12,414 nucleotides of DNA from Gammaproteobacteria bacterium (GCA_011052255.1 DRJJ01000091.1:1-12414); one strand, 5' to 3'. Shown: positions 1-8,341, numbered from the stretch's first letter. Notes: generated by a model from the sequence alone, not told the origin. Made by a program: numbers and translations.

Positions 1-1566
1 GGTATGGGTCATCGAGATAACGTATTCACCGAACACATTCGGGCTGACCTCGTTACGCATACGGGTCATGGTTTCAAACACAGCCAGGGTTTCGGTTGTT
101 GATTCACTGAGCTGGGCGCGGTTAAGCTCTGTCGGCCCTTGTTTGAGTTGTTCAGCCAGTAGTTCCATGCGCTGATTTTCTTCCAGCGTCTGGTAGTCAG
201 CGTGTATACCGCTTTGTGCAAACATTTCGGTAATGGCCGCGCTATGGACGGTGGACTCCTGTCGAACATCCAGATTAACCAGATAAAAGCCGAAGGTCTG
301 CACCAGGCGGATCAGATCCTGCAGCGGGCCATAGGCGATGTTCGCATCGCCATGGCTGCGCAGGGAATCTCTGATCAGTAACAGGTCGTCCATAAATTCT
401 TTTTCAGACGGGTAAGCGGTTGCCGGTGTATCGACACGGTCGCCATCAATGCGCTTTTGTGCCACGTTCATATTCTGTTGCAGGCGATAACTCATGCCAT
501 ACAGTTTGCGACGATAGGGTTCCTGGCTGAATCGCTCAGGGCGATCTGCAAAACATTCGCCCATACTGGCCTGATCTTGCGCCAGGCCTTCTATAAACGC
601 CGAGGATGGCTGAATCAGCTGACTGGAATGCGTCAGCTCACGACTTAGCTGGTCAACACGTTTCTGGTATTCCTGTAACACCTCAAGTGTGTGCAGTCGC
701 ACAGCCAGTTCAGTGGTTTCCGGTTTTACGAACGGGTTGCCATCGCGGTCACCACCGATCCAGGAACCAAAACGCAGAAAACCCGGTACATCAACAACCG
801 GTTCACCATCCGCGGTTTCGCCGTAAGTGCGTTTGATGGATTTTTCCAGATAACGATAAACCCGGGGCACGGCCGGGAACAGGGATTTGCGAAAATAGAA
901 CAGGCCATTTTTTATTTCGTCGCGTACCTGTGGTCGCTGAATACGGACTTCATCTGTTTTCCACAATGTCTGTATCTGGTTTTCCAGTTCCTGGGTAATC
1001 TCGCGGCGTTCGTCACGGCCAATACGGCTGTCCTGCAGGCGTTCACTGGTGACAAAAATCTGCCGTAGCGAGGTCATGATGGTGCGGCGCTTGGCTTCGG
1101 TCGGGTGTGCGGTAAAGACCGGGATATACTTCAGGCGCGTGAGTTGCTGCTGGAATTGTTCTGCGTCTACGCCTTCGAGCATAAAGGTGTTCAGGGTTTC
1201 CTTGAACGAGCCGGTCCACAGCGGGCCACCATTACGTACCATGCGGCGGCGTTGCTGGTGGTTAAAGGCCTCTTCGGCGATGGTGACCAGGCTGAAATAA
1301 ATGGTAAAGGCGCGTAACACACTGGTCAGCGTTTCCGGGTCGAGGTTGTCGATCAGTGCGGCGAGCTTCTTACGCAGGCGCGGGTTATCCTCTGTGCGCA
1401 GCTTGATGTAGCCTTTGCGTAGTGCCTCAACCGTATCCAGAATGTGATCGCCGGCATGCTTGCGCAGTACGTTGCCGAGCAAGTTGCCAAACAAGCGCAC
1501 ACGTGAGCGCAGTAACTTGTCACCCGGCTGGGTAAAATGAAGCTTGTTCTTGTTTACATCTGACAC
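1..1566 (-). CDS. ppc: Phosphoenolpyruvate carboxylase, N-terminal part (cut by window edge)
   Basis: Carboxylates phosphoenolpyruvate with bicarbonate to give oxaloacetate and phosphate, the cytosolic anaplerotic step that refills the TCA cycle. The frame is open for 522 codons from a GTG at 1566 to the left edge; family members are about 880-930 residues, so the C-terminal catalytic half, including the FHGRGG motif, lies outside. Visible family motifs are FTAHPTEAKRRT with the catalytic His at residue 154, GSWIGGDRDGNPF from residue 267, FGFYLVNLDVRQES, and VISMTHT at the truncated end. The GTG start is chosen because it has GGAG about seven bases upstream and no ATG lies between it and the upstream in-frame stop. 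The N-terminus differs considerably from E. coli PEPC but keeps the catalytic motifs. It is divergent from pgi and has its own promoter. Identification is secure; the exact start is likely. Confidence 0.95.
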   Translation of the reverse strand, partial: MSDVNKNKLHFTQPGDKLLRSRVRLFGNLLGNVLRKHAGDHILDTVEALRKGYIKLRTEDNPRLRKKLAALIDNLDPETLTSVLRAFTIYFSLVTIAEEAFNHQQRRRMVRNGGPLWTGSFKETLNTFMLEGVDAEQFQQQLTRLKYIPVFTAHPTEAKRRTIMTSLRQIFVTSERLQDSRIGRDERREITQELENQIQTLWKTDEVRIQRPQVRDEIKNGLFYFRKSLFPAVPRVYRYLEKSIKRTYGETADGEPVVDVPGFLRFGSWIGGDRDGNPFVKPETTELAVRLHTLEVLQEYQKRVDQLSRELTHSSQLIQPSSAFIEGLAQDQASMGECFADRPERFSQEPYRRKLYGMSYRLQQNMNVAQKRIDGDRVDTPATAYPSEKEFMDDLLLIRDSLRSHGDANIAYGPLQDLIRLVQTFGFYLVNLDVRQESTVHSAAITEMFAQSGIHADYQTLEENQRMELLAEQLKQGPTELNRAQLSESTTETLAVFETMTRMRNEVSPNVFGEYVISMTHT

Positions 1567-1624
1567 AAAACTCTCCCATAACGCAAAAGCCTGCCCAGGC
1601 CAGTGCCCGGATCAAAAACACGCA

Positions 1625-1654
1625 ATTATACTGGAAATCGGGTCCGATTGTGAA
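1625..1654 (-). promoter_or_regulatory. Probable sigma-70 promoter of ppc
   Basis: Read on the minus strand there is a perfect -10 hexamer TATAAT (1630-1625) preceded by TTCACA (1654-1649, five of six matches to TTGACA) with an 18-base spacer. Transcription would start near 1618, giving a leader of about 52 bases before the GTG start of ppc. This is the best-scoring promoter I can see in the ppc/pgi gap. No equally convincing plus-strand promoter for pgi was found there. Confidence 0.65.
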
Positions 1655-1854
1655 AATGTGATGGGACTGTGTGTTTATTTCTATCAAGGACAATGACTTG
1701 CGGATGTTTTTGAAGGGCTGACTGGTGCTTATTTTGATCATGCCAGAGGGTGGCTACTGTCTGGGTGACGGGTATGACGTGGATTAACAACTGCCAGCAA
1801 AGTCATGTGGTTGTGTCATACTATCGGACAGAATCGAGCGTAAGGATAACAAGA

Positions 1855-3501
1855 ATGGTTGATCTGACTGACCTGCAAGCCTGGCAGGCCCTTTCCCTGC
1901 ATGCACAGGAAAACCGGCACATCCATATGTCTGACCTGTTCAGTCATGATCCACAGCGATACCCGCGCTATACGATTGAGGCATGTGGATTATTACTGGA
2001 TTACTCCAAAAACCGGATTACAGATGAAACCCTGACGCACCTGTTTGCGCTGGCGCGTGAGCGCGATCTGGAAAAATGGCGTGAACGCATGTTTGCCGGT
2101 GAGCATATCAATTTGACCGAAGACCGGGCGGTGTTACACACAGCGCTACGTCGACAAGTGGACGATCCGGCCTGGGTAGATGGCGAAGACGTCATGCCAG
2201 CGGTGAGCCGGGTGCTGGAACAAATGCGCCATTTCACGGATGCGGTACGTTTGGGTGAATGGACAGGATGCACGGGCAAGCAGATTACCGATGTGGTTAA
2301 CATTGGTATTGGTGGCTCCGATCTGGGTCCACGTCTGGCCACAGAGGCGTTGATCCCGTTTGCATCGAAGAATCTGCGTTGCCATTTTGTATCCAATATC
2401 GACCCGTCACATTTACTTGAAACCCTGGCACCGCTGTCGCCGGAAACCACCCTGTTTATCGTTGCATCCAAGACCTTTACGACGCAGGAAACGATTACCA
2501 ATGCGAAACTGGCCAGGGACTGGTTAATCAGGCAGGTAGCCGACACAAATGCGGTTGCAAAACATTTTGTTGCTCTGTCGACTAATGCCGAAGCGGTATC
2601 ACAATTTGGTATTTTGCCCGAGAATATGTTCGAGTTCTGGGATTGGGTGGGCGGTCGCTATTCGCTCTGGTCTGCGATTGGCTTGCCCATTGCGCTATCT
2701 ATAGGGATGGATCGCTTTGAAGAAATGCTGGCCGGCGGACGCTGCATGGATGAACATTTTCGCACTGCACCAATGGAATCCAATATGCCGGTGATCATGG
2801 CGATGCTGGGTGTCTGGTATAACGCCTTTTTTGATGCGCACAGCCATGCGGTTATGCCCTACGATCAGTACCTGCGTATTCTGCCGGCCTATTTGCAGCA
2901 ACTGGATATGGAGAGTAATGGCAAGTCCGTTTGCCGTGATGGCACGCCAGTAGACGGGCCAACGGGCCCGATCATCTGGGGTCAGGCAGGCACCAACGGG
3001 CAGCATGCGTTTTACCAGTTAATTCATCAGGGTACACGATTGATCCCTACCGATTTTATTATGCCGGCTCAGGGTCAGCATGATCTTGACCGTCAGCATG
3101 ATCTGCTGATCTCAAACTGCCTGGCACAGACGGAAGCGCTTGCTTTTGGTCGTGAAGACAGTGCGATACTGAGCGAGCTGGAACAACAGGGCCTGGATGC
3201 CGATGCGATTGCAGCCTTGCTGCCGCACAAACGCTTTGCCGGGAACCGCCCCAGCAACACTATTATGATGGATGAGCTTAATCCGTTTTCACTGGGCGCG
3301 CTGATTGCGCTGTATGAACACAAGGTGTTTGTGCAAGGCATTATCTGGGATATCAATTCATTTGATCAGTGGGGTGTTGAGCTGGGTAAAAAACTGGCGC
3401 TGGTGATTCAGGATGAACTGCAACAGGGCAAGACGACAGGTGCGCATGATAGCTCTACCAATGGTCTGTTTAATGAGTATCTGAAACGGCGGGGTAAGTA
3501 G
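1855..3501 (+). CDS. pgi: Glucose-6-phosphate isomerase
   Basis: Interconverts glucose 6-phosphate and fructose 6-phosphate in the cytosol (glycolysis, gluconeogenesis). The product is 548 residues, against 549 in E. coli. Both family signatures are present: the GGRYSLWSAIG segment, and the C-terminal IWDINSFDQWGVELGKKL. Catalytic residues fall where expected: Glu353 in DMESNGKS, His384 in GTNGQHAF, Lys512 in VELGKK. The start at 1855 is preferred because AAGGA (1842-1846) lies eight bases upstream and the protein then begins like other Pgi; the frame stays open back to 1750 but the extra 35 residues do not look like family sequence. It is divergent from ppc and convergent with queG, so it is probably transcribed alone. 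Confidence 0.97.
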   Translation: MVDLTDLQAWQALSLHAQENRHIHMSDLFSHDPQRYPRYTIEACGLLLDYSKNRITDETLTHLFALARERDLEKWRERMFAGEHINLTEDRAVLHTALRRQVDDPAWVDGEDVMPAVSRVLEQMRHFTDAVRLGEWTGCTGKQITDVVNIGIGGSDLGPRLATEALIPFASKNLRCHFVSNIDPSHLLETLAPLSPETTLFIVASKTFTTQETITNAKLARDWLIRQVADTNAVAKHFVALSTNAEAVSQFGILPENMFEFWDWVGGRYSLWSAIGLPIALSIGMDRFEEMLAGGRCMDEHFRTAPMESNMPVIMAMLGVWYNAFFDAHSHAVMPYDQYLRILPAYLQQLDMESNGKSVCRDGTPVDGPTGPIIWGQAGTNGQHAFYQLIHQGTRLIPTDFIMPAQGQHDLDRQHDLLISNCLAQTEALAFGREDSAILSELEQQGLDADAIAALLPHKRFAGNRPSNTIMMDELNPFSLGALIALYEHKVFVQGIIWDINSFDQWGVELGKKLALVIQDELQQGKTTGAHDSSTNGLFNEYLKRRGK

Positions 3502-3532
3502 TTGATATTTTGAACTGCAGAGACTTTTCTGG

Positions 3533-3553
3533 TTCCCACGCTCCGCGTGGGAA
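3533..3553. repeat. Short perfect hairpin repeat between convergent pgi and queG
   Basis: A 9-bp perfect inverted repeat (TTCCCACGC / GCGTGGGAA) with a three-base loop, extendable by a G-U and a G-C pair outward. No T-run follows on either strand, so it is not a canonical intrinsic terminator, though it could still slow polymerase between the convergent genes. From memory, hairpins with this core are dispersed in many proteobacterial genomes as REP-like sequences; only one copy is present in this window, so the repeat status is inferred. Confidence 0.6.
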
Positions 3554-3633
3554 TCCATACGGTGCCGGGTTTGAGCCAGGTTAAAAGATTACCGCGTCGC
3601 AAAAAATCGGCGACTTGCAATGACGGCAGCTCA

Positions 3634-4743
3634 CTAACTCCCCAGCCGCTGCACTGCCCAGTCAATATGCTCGACCACCATATCAGAGACATACGCGCGT
3701 TTTGCCTTTAATGCGCTGATAATCTCTGGCTGACTGTCACAGTTCCCCAGTGCAACCGCAATATTACGCACCCAACAATCATAACCAATACGTCTGATTG
3801 CAGAACCTTCCATGCGGTGCAAAAATTGCTGTTCATCCCACGCGAACAGTTGTAACAGTGAAGTGGTGTCCAGTCCGTGCCGTGGCAGAAAATCGCTCTC
3901 ATTTGTCAGCTGCGCAAAGCGGTTCCACGGGCAGGCCAGCTGGCAGTCATCGCAGCCATAAATTCGGTTACCGATTTGCGCACGGAATTCTACCGGTATC
4001 GCGCTGCGTAATTCGATGGTCAGGTAGGAGATGCAGCGTCTGGCATCGACACGATAGGGCGCGACAATCGCATCGGTTGGACAGGCGACCATGCACTGAT
4101 TACAGGTGCCGCAGTGGTTTTCTGCCGGCGCGTCAACCGGCAAGGGCAGGTTGGTATAGATTTCGCCCAGAAAAAACCACGAGCCGGCCTTGTCATTAAT
4201 CAGGTTGGAGTGTTTGCCTATCCAGCCCAGACCGGCCTTTTCGGCCAGCGCCTTTTCGAGTACCGGCGCACTATCGACAAACACCCGGTATTCCCCTGTT
4301 TTATGGTTATGACCCGGCAAGCTGGCGAGGCTGGCCTGAATACGCTGGCTCAGCTTCTGCAAACGCTTACGCATCAGTTTGTGATAGTCGCGGCCCAGTG
4401 CATAACGTGCCAGATAAGCACTGACCGGATCCTGTAAATGCGATGCGGCCTGTTGTTGTGATTCGGGCAGATAGTCCATACGTACCGAAATCACGCGTAC
4501 AGTGCCGGGTAGCAGTTCGTCGGGTCTGCTACGGCGCGAGCCATGTTTTTTCATGTAGCCCATGTCACCGTGCTGGTTGGTATCCAGCCAGTTCTGTAAA
4601 TGCGTCTCGTGTGCAGACAGATCGGTATCGGTGATACCCAGTTGCTGAAAGCCCAGCTCACTGGCCCATTGACGCATCTGTCGGACCAGTGCGGACCAAT
4701 CCGGTTGGGTGACAGGTGGATTTGTAGATAGTTTTTCTGACAT
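3634..4743 (-). CDS. queG: Epoxyqueuosine reductase
   Basis: Reduces epoxyqueuosine to queuosine at the wobble position of GUN-anticodon tRNAs, the last step of queuosine synthesis; the known enzyme uses cobalamin and two [4Fe-4S] clusters in the cytosol. At 369 residues the length is normal. The N-terminal cobalamin-binding region includes ELLPGTVRVISVRMDYLP and VDSAPVLEKALAEKAGLGWIG. Cluster ligands are visible as Cys211-x2-Cys214-x2-Cys217-x3-Cys221-Pro, then Cys237, Cys264, Cys267 and Cys271. The C-terminus has the short HEAT-like region seen in long QueG. The ATG at 4743 is chosen because MSEK plus the following region aligns with E. coli QueG; a GTG at 4764 would add seven residues. Neither has a clear Shine-Dalgarno sequence. 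It is divergent from nnrED with only 31 bp between starts, as in E. coli. Confidence 0.96.
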   Translation of the reverse strand: MSEKLSTNPPVTQPDWSALVRQMRQWASELGFQQLGITDTDLSAHETHLQNWLDTNQHGDMGYMKKHGSRRSRPDELLPGTVRVISVRMDYLPESQQQAASHLQDPVSAYLARYALGRDYHKLMRKRLQKLSQRIQASLASLPGHNHKTGEYRVFVDSAPVLEKALAEKAGLGWIGKHSNLINDKAGSWFFLGEIYTNLPLPVDAPAENHCGTCNQCMVACPTDAIVAPYRVDARRCISYLTIELRSAIPVEFRAQIGNRIYGCDDCQLACPWNRFAQLTNESDFLPRHGLDTTSLLQLFAWDEQQFLHRMEGSAIRRIGYDCWVRNIAVALGNCDSQPEIISALKAKRAYVSDMVVEHIDWAVQRLGS

Positions 4744-4774
4744 GTCTGATCGCAGGTTATACACTTTGGCTATT

Positions 4775-6325
4775 ATGGCTTACTTACCCGATGTTTTATA
4801 TCGCGCCGAACAGGTGAGGCAACTGGACCAGATGGCGATCCAGTCCTTTGCCATACCCGGCTATACCCTGATGCAGCGTGCCGGCCAGGCAGCTTTCGAT
4901 GTAATACGTGAGCACTGGCCCGCAGCAGAGCGCATCCTGGTCGCCTGCGGAGGAGGTAATAATGGTGGCGATGGCTATGTGATTGCATGGCTGGCCAAAC
5001 AGGCCGGGCTGGATGTATCCCTGCTACAGGTTACCCGTGCCGAGCACATTAGTGGCGATGCTGATCTGGCAAGGCAAGACTGGCTGGCAGCCGGTGGCAG
5101 TGAAATTTCCTGGCAGGATGCCGAACACTTCTCGGTTCTGCTTGATAATAATGATCTGCTGGTGGATGCCTTGCTGGGCACGGGTTTATTGCGCGATGTG
5201 AGTGGTGACTGGAAAACGCTTATTGATCTGCTTAATCCGCATCGCATCCCGGTACTGGCGGTCGATATTCCATCCGGACTGAATGCCGATAGCGGTGTGG
5301 TGATGGGAAGCGGTGTGCGCGCAGATCGTACGATCAGCTATGTTGGTTTGAAGCAGGGTATGTTCACTGCTGCCGGAGTCGAGTTTTGTGGTCAGATCCT
5401 GTTTGATGATCTGCAAATCCCTGCCGAGGTGTATGACACTGTTAAACCTGCCGCTACCCGGCTGGATGCGAATAATGCCTGCAGATTAGTGCCGGCAGCG
5501 CGGCGTGCAAGCGATCACAAGGGCAAGTTTGGGCATGTGCTGGTGGTGGGCGGCGGGCCGGGTATGCCCGGTGCTGCGCTGATGGCTGCGCTGGCTGCGG
5601 CACGCAGCGGGGCCGGCCTGGTATCCATCGCAACACACCCGGATCACGCTGTACAGCTGGTCAGCCGGTGTCCGGAATTAATGTGCCACGGTGTACAGTC
5701 TGCCACAGAGCTGGGCAAGTTACTGGAACGGGCCACGGTGGTGGTGTTGGGTCCGGGGCTGGGGCGCTCAGCCTGGGCCAGTGATCTATTTGCAAGGGTG
5801 CTGGATACGGATCTGCCACTGGTGGTGGATGCCGACGGGCTGAACCTGCTTGCGCGTGAAAAAGCGACTCGCGACAACTGGGTACTGACACCCCATCCCG
5901 GTGAGGCAGCTCGTTTGCTGGCCAGTAGTACTGCTGAGGTGCAACACGATCGTTTTGCTGCGGCGCGACAAATCGCATCAGATTATCAGGCGGTTTGCGT
6001 ACTCAAGGGCAGCGGCAGTCTGATTCATGATCTTGATGACAGGGTGGCTATATCCACCAGCGGCAATCCCGGCATGGCCACCGGTGGCATGGGTGACATA
6101 CTGGGCGGGATCATCGCTGCGCTGACCGCCCAGGGCCTGGATTTGGCCAATGCAGCCAGACTGGGTGTGTGGCTGCATGGTCGGGCAGCCGATATGGAGG
6201 CAGCAGCCGGAGGTGAGCGCGGTATGCTGGCAACCGATTTATTGCCCTGGATACGTTCTTTGATCAATGACTGTGGTCTTCAAACAGAGAGCGAAGTGGA
6301 TAGTGATGGGGATTTACCGGTATGA
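4775..6325 (+). CDS. nnr: Bifunctional NAD(P)HX epimerase / ADP-dependent NAD(P)HX dehydratase
   Basis: Repairs hydrated NADH and NADPH: the N-terminal domain epimerises R- and S-NAD(P)HX, and the C-terminal domain dehydrates the S form using ADP. The product is 516 residues, the usual size for the fused protein (E. coli YjeF). The N-terminal YjeF_N domain (about 1-215) shows CGGGNNGGDGYV (58-69), DALLGTGL and DIPSGL. The C-terminal ribokinase-like domain (about 225-500) shows GHVLVVGGGPGMPGA, TPHPGEAARLL (372-382) and GGMGD, with the expected catalytic Asp at 441. The ATG at 4775 gives a family-like start; the frame is open back to a GTG at 4709 but that lies inside queG. The ribosome site is weak. 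The stop overlaps the tsaE start as ATGA, indicating translational coupling, as in E. coli yjeF-yjeE. Confidence 0.96.
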   Translation: MAYLPDVLYRAEQVRQLDQMAIQSFAIPGYTLMQRAGQAAFDVIREHWPAAERILVACGGGNNGGDGYVIAWLAKQAGLDVSLLQVTRAEHISGDADLARQDWLAAGGSEISWQDAEHFSVLLDNNDLLVDALLGTGLLRDVSGDWKTLIDLLNPHRIPVLAVDIPSGLNADSGVVMGSGVRADRTISYVGLKQGMFTAAGVEFCGQILFDDLQIPAEVYDTVKPAATRLDANNACRLVPAARRASDHKGKFGHVLVVGGGPGMPGAALMAALAAARSGAGLVSIATHPDHAVQLVSRCPELMCHGVQSATELGKLLERATVVVLGPGLGRSAWASDLFARVLDTDLPLVVDADGLNLLAREKATRDNWVLTPHPGEAARLLASSTAEVQHDRFAAARQIASDYQAVCVLKGSGSLIHDLDDRVAISTSGNPGMATGGMGDILGGIIAALTAQGLDLANAARLGVWLHGRAADMEAAAGGERGMLATDLLPWIRSLINDCGLQTESEVDSDGDLPV

Positions 6326-6789
6326 AGCGGGTAATCCCGGACGAGGCATCTATGGAACAGTTGGGCGCACGGTTGGCCACTGTCTGTGTTGCGCCTGCCG
6401 TGATCTATCTGCAGGGTGATCTGGGCGCTGGCAAGACCACTCTGGTGCGAGGCTACCTGAAATCACTAACTTATCCCGGCCCGGTGCGTAGCCCGACCTA
6501 TACGCTGGTCGAGCCCTACGATACCCCTGTGGCAGGTCGGGTATATCATCTTGATTTGTATCGTCTGACAGACCCGGAAGAGCTGGAATTTCTCGGTATT
6601 AGAGATATTCAGGCCGAGCAGGGGGTTATGCTGGTGGAATGGCCGGAGCAGGGCAGCGGCTGGTTGCCGGCGGCTGACCTGGTGGTGTCGATAGCGCATC
6701 GGGCTGACGGCAGAGACGTCGCGCTGGCCGCCAACTCGGAGCATGGTGCGCAGATGTTGTCAGAATTCACAAAATTGGCATCAGGCTAA
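6322..6789 (+). CDS. tsaE: tRNA threonylcarbamoyladenosine biosynthesis ATPase TsaE
   Basis: ATPase partner of TsaB-TsaD in making t6A37 on ANN-decoding tRNAs; it acts in the cytosol and is usually essential. The product is 155 residues, normal for YjeE/TsaE. The P-loop is GDLGAGKTT (32-40), followed by the family motifs SPTYTLVEPY, HLDLYRL and VEWPEQG. The ATG overlaps the nnrED stop by four bases, with GGGGA at 6308-6312 nine bases upstream, so it is expressed with nnrED. The C-terminal tail after about residue 140 is not conserved. A gap of 213 bp follows before amiB, larger than in E. coli, so the operon may break here. Confidence 0.96.
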   Translation: MKRVIPDEASMEQLGARLATVCVAPAVIYLQGDLGAGKTTLVRGYLKSLTYPGPVRSPTYTLVEPYDTPVAGRVYHLDLYRLTDPEELEFLGIRDIQAEQGVMLVEWPEQGSGWLPAADLVVSIAHRADGRDVALAANSEHGAQMLSEFTKLASG

Positions 6790-6790
6790 C

Positions 6791-6803
6791 AGGCCTTTGG
6801 CCT
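6791..6803 (+). terminator. Weak hairpin just after tsaE, possible terminator
   Basis: AGGCC-TTT-GGCCT forms a perfect 5-bp GC-rich stem starting two bases after the tsaE stop. An outer CTAA/TTAG pair can extend it across an unequal bulge. It is followed by TATTTA rather than a clean T-run, so it would at best terminate partially. It fits a transcription break before amiB, where a separate promoter is seen. Confidence 0.3.
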
Positions 6804-6847
6804 TATTTAGGCTAAAATTTACCAATACCCAATAAAAAACAAGTGGT

Positions 6848-6927
6848 TATAAGATAATTTCGTAAAATACGGCATGAATCATAACCTGATAAATATTTCA
6901 GGTATGTTATCTATCTATAAGATAATT
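6848..6927. repeat. Direct repeats and inverted repeat in the amiB upstream region
   Basis: Two identical 12-base copies of TATAAGATAATT occur at 6848-6859 and 6916-6927, 68 bases apart start to start. Between them lies a perfect dyad, ACCTGA-N8-TCAGGT, at 6884-6903. The whole region is much richer in A+T than its flanking genes. The arrangement resembles operator sites upstream of a promoter, but AT-rich sequence produces chance repeats, so a regulatory role is only inferred. Confidence 0.35.
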
Positions 6928-6937
6928 AAAATAATTC

Positions 6938-6965
6938 TTGATTTTCCTATACGTTCCGCTATACA
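6938..6965 (+). promoter_or_regulatory. Candidate sigma-70 promoter of amiB
   Basis: TTGATT (6938-6943) and TATACA (6960-6965) are separated by 16 bases, each matching four of six consensus positions. Predicted transcription starts near 6972, leaving a leader of about 30 bases that includes the purine-rich Shine-Dalgarno sequence of amiB (AGAGGGACGGGG, about 6990-7000). It would drive amiB and possibly the downstream genes independently of nnrED-tsaE. Confidence 0.4.
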
Positions 6966-7002
6966 TTAACCAATAAGCAATTTTAATAAGAGGGACGGGG
7001 CA

Positions 7003-8298
7003 ATGCGCTACTTTGCCGGTCTGATAATAATGCTGTTGGCACAACCGGTTCTGGCTGGCTCGGTTACGGTTAAACAGGCGCGTCTGTGGGCGGCGCCCGA
7101 TCACACGCGCGTGGTGTTTGATATCGACGGTTCGGTACAGCACAGCCTGTTTACACTCAGAAATCCGGATCGTATTGTTATTGACCTGCGCAACACGCGC
7201 ATGCCCAAACAATTAACCGGGCCGGAATATAGCAAGGGTCTGGTCAAGCGGATACGTAGCGCAGTACGCAACCAGAAAGATTTACGTGTCGTGCTGGATT
7301 TGTCCGGCAGGGTTAAGCCCAAGAGTTTTGTACTGAAGCCGGGCAAGAACTATGGCCATCGACTGGTGCTGGACCTGTATCAGTCCGGGAAAAAGAAAAA
7401 AGCGGTACTCACTGCAAAACAGCAGGAGCGCAAGGGACAACGTGACCTGATTATTGCGATTGATGCCGGGCACGGTGGCGAAGATCCAGGTGCTACCGGC
7501 ACCAACGGCACGCACGAAAAAGACGCGGTCTTTGCGATTGCAAAAAAGCTGAAACAACAGATTAATCGTGCCTATGGCATGCGTGCATACATGATTCGCA
7601 AGGGTGACTACTACATTAGTTTGCGACAACGCACCCGGCTGGCACGGCGAATTCACGCTGATATGTACATCTCCATACATGCGGATGCGTTCAGAGACAA
7701 ACGCGCACACGGTTCATCGGTGTATGCGCTATCACGCCGTGGTGCCAGCAACGAGGCGGCTCGCTGGCTGGCCGAAAAAGAAAATGCATCTGACCATATC
7801 GGTGGTGTGAGCCTGGACGATAAAGACGGCTTGCTCGCAGCGGTGTTACTGGATTTGTCCCTGAATGGCACAATTGAGGCCAGTGTAGAGTTATCTCGCT
7901 ATGTGCTGCGTGAATTACGCAAGGTCGGGCATGTGCACAAACCCAGACCACAGCAGGCTGGTTTTGTGGTGCTGAAATCACCGGATATTCCCTCTATCCT
8001 GATTGAGACCGCTTTTATTTCCAACCCCAGGGAAGAACGTAATCTGCGTAGTTCCCGGCATCAGAAAAAGGTCGCCAGGGCCATCTTTAATGGCGTTCAA
8101 CGGTATTTTAAGAAAAATATTGTACCCGGCACACGCCTGGCCGGTCGTCGTTACACTATTGCCCGGGGCGATACACTGTCTGACATCGCAGCACGTTATC
8201 AGGTTAGCCTGATCATTCTGAAGCGTTATAACAGTCTTAATTCCAATCGTCTGAAGGTAGGCCAGATACTGCGTATTCCGCAAAGCAGCGATAGTTAA
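7003..8298 (+). CDS. amiB: Periplasmic N-acetylmuramoyl-L-alanine amidase, AmiB type
   Basis: Zinc enzyme that removes peptide stems from murein to split septal peptidoglycan during daughter-cell separation. The protein is 431 residues with a short signal peptide (1-18, cleavage probably after PVLA). An AMIN septum-targeting domain follows (about 20-125). The Amidase_3 domain (about 147-370) shows zinc ligands His157 in DAGHGGEDPGA, Glu172 and His226 in SIHADA, and catalytic Glu335 in LIETAFISN. The segment GGVSLDDKDGLLAAVLLDL lies where AmiB and AmiC carry the autoinhibitory helix released by EnvC or NlpD, so an EnvC-like activator is expected. A LysM murein-binding domain (about 384-426) ends the protein. 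The start has a strong purine-rich ribosome site. Position directly before mutL matches E. coli amiB. Confidence 0.96.
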   Translation: MRYFAGLIIMLLAQPVLAGSVTVKQARLWAAPDHTRVVFDIDGSVQHSLFTLRNPDRIVIDLRNTRMPKQLTGPEYSKGLVKRIRSAVRNQKDLRVVLDLSGRVKPKSFVLKPGKNYGHRLVLDLYQSGKKKKAVLTAKQQERKGQRDLIIAIDAGHGGEDPGATGTNGTHEKDAVFAIAKKLKQQINRAYGMRAYMIRKGDYYISLRQRTRLARRIHADMYISIHADAFRDKRAHGSSVYALSRRGASNEAARWLAEKENASDHIGGVSLDDKDGLLAAVLLDLSLNGTIEASVELSRYVLRELRKVGHVHKPRPQQAGFVVLKSPDIPSILIETAFISNPREERNLRSSRHQKKVARAIFNGVQRYFKKNIVPGTRLAGRRYTIARGDTLSDIAARYQVSLIILKRYNSLNSNRLKVGQILRIPQSSDS

Positions 8299-8341
8299 GA
8301 TCTCTCTGTTTGAGTTGAGTGCCTGATGCGCATGTACTGAA

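Noticed and set aside
691..1068. 125-codon plus-strand open frame inside ppc
   Set aside because: Complementary to the well-conserved ppc frame, including catalytic-motif codons; the protein is not family-like.
1750..1854. N-terminal extension of Pgi by 35 residues
   Set aside because: No ribosome site, not family-like, and AAGGA correctly spaced before 1855 decides the start.
2001..2546. 181-codon antisense open frame inside pgi
   Set aside because: Shadow of a strongly coding gene on the opposite strand; serine- and arginine-rich composition and no recognisable domain.
3596..3614. GTCGC/GCGAC hairpin with T-rich loop as a queG terminator
   Set aside because: The T-run (read on the minus strand) is in the loop rather than after the stem, and the stem is only five pairs.
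4709..4774. Extension of the NAD(P)HX repair protein back into queG
   Set aside because: It would overlap the divergent queG coding region and adds sequence unlike the family.
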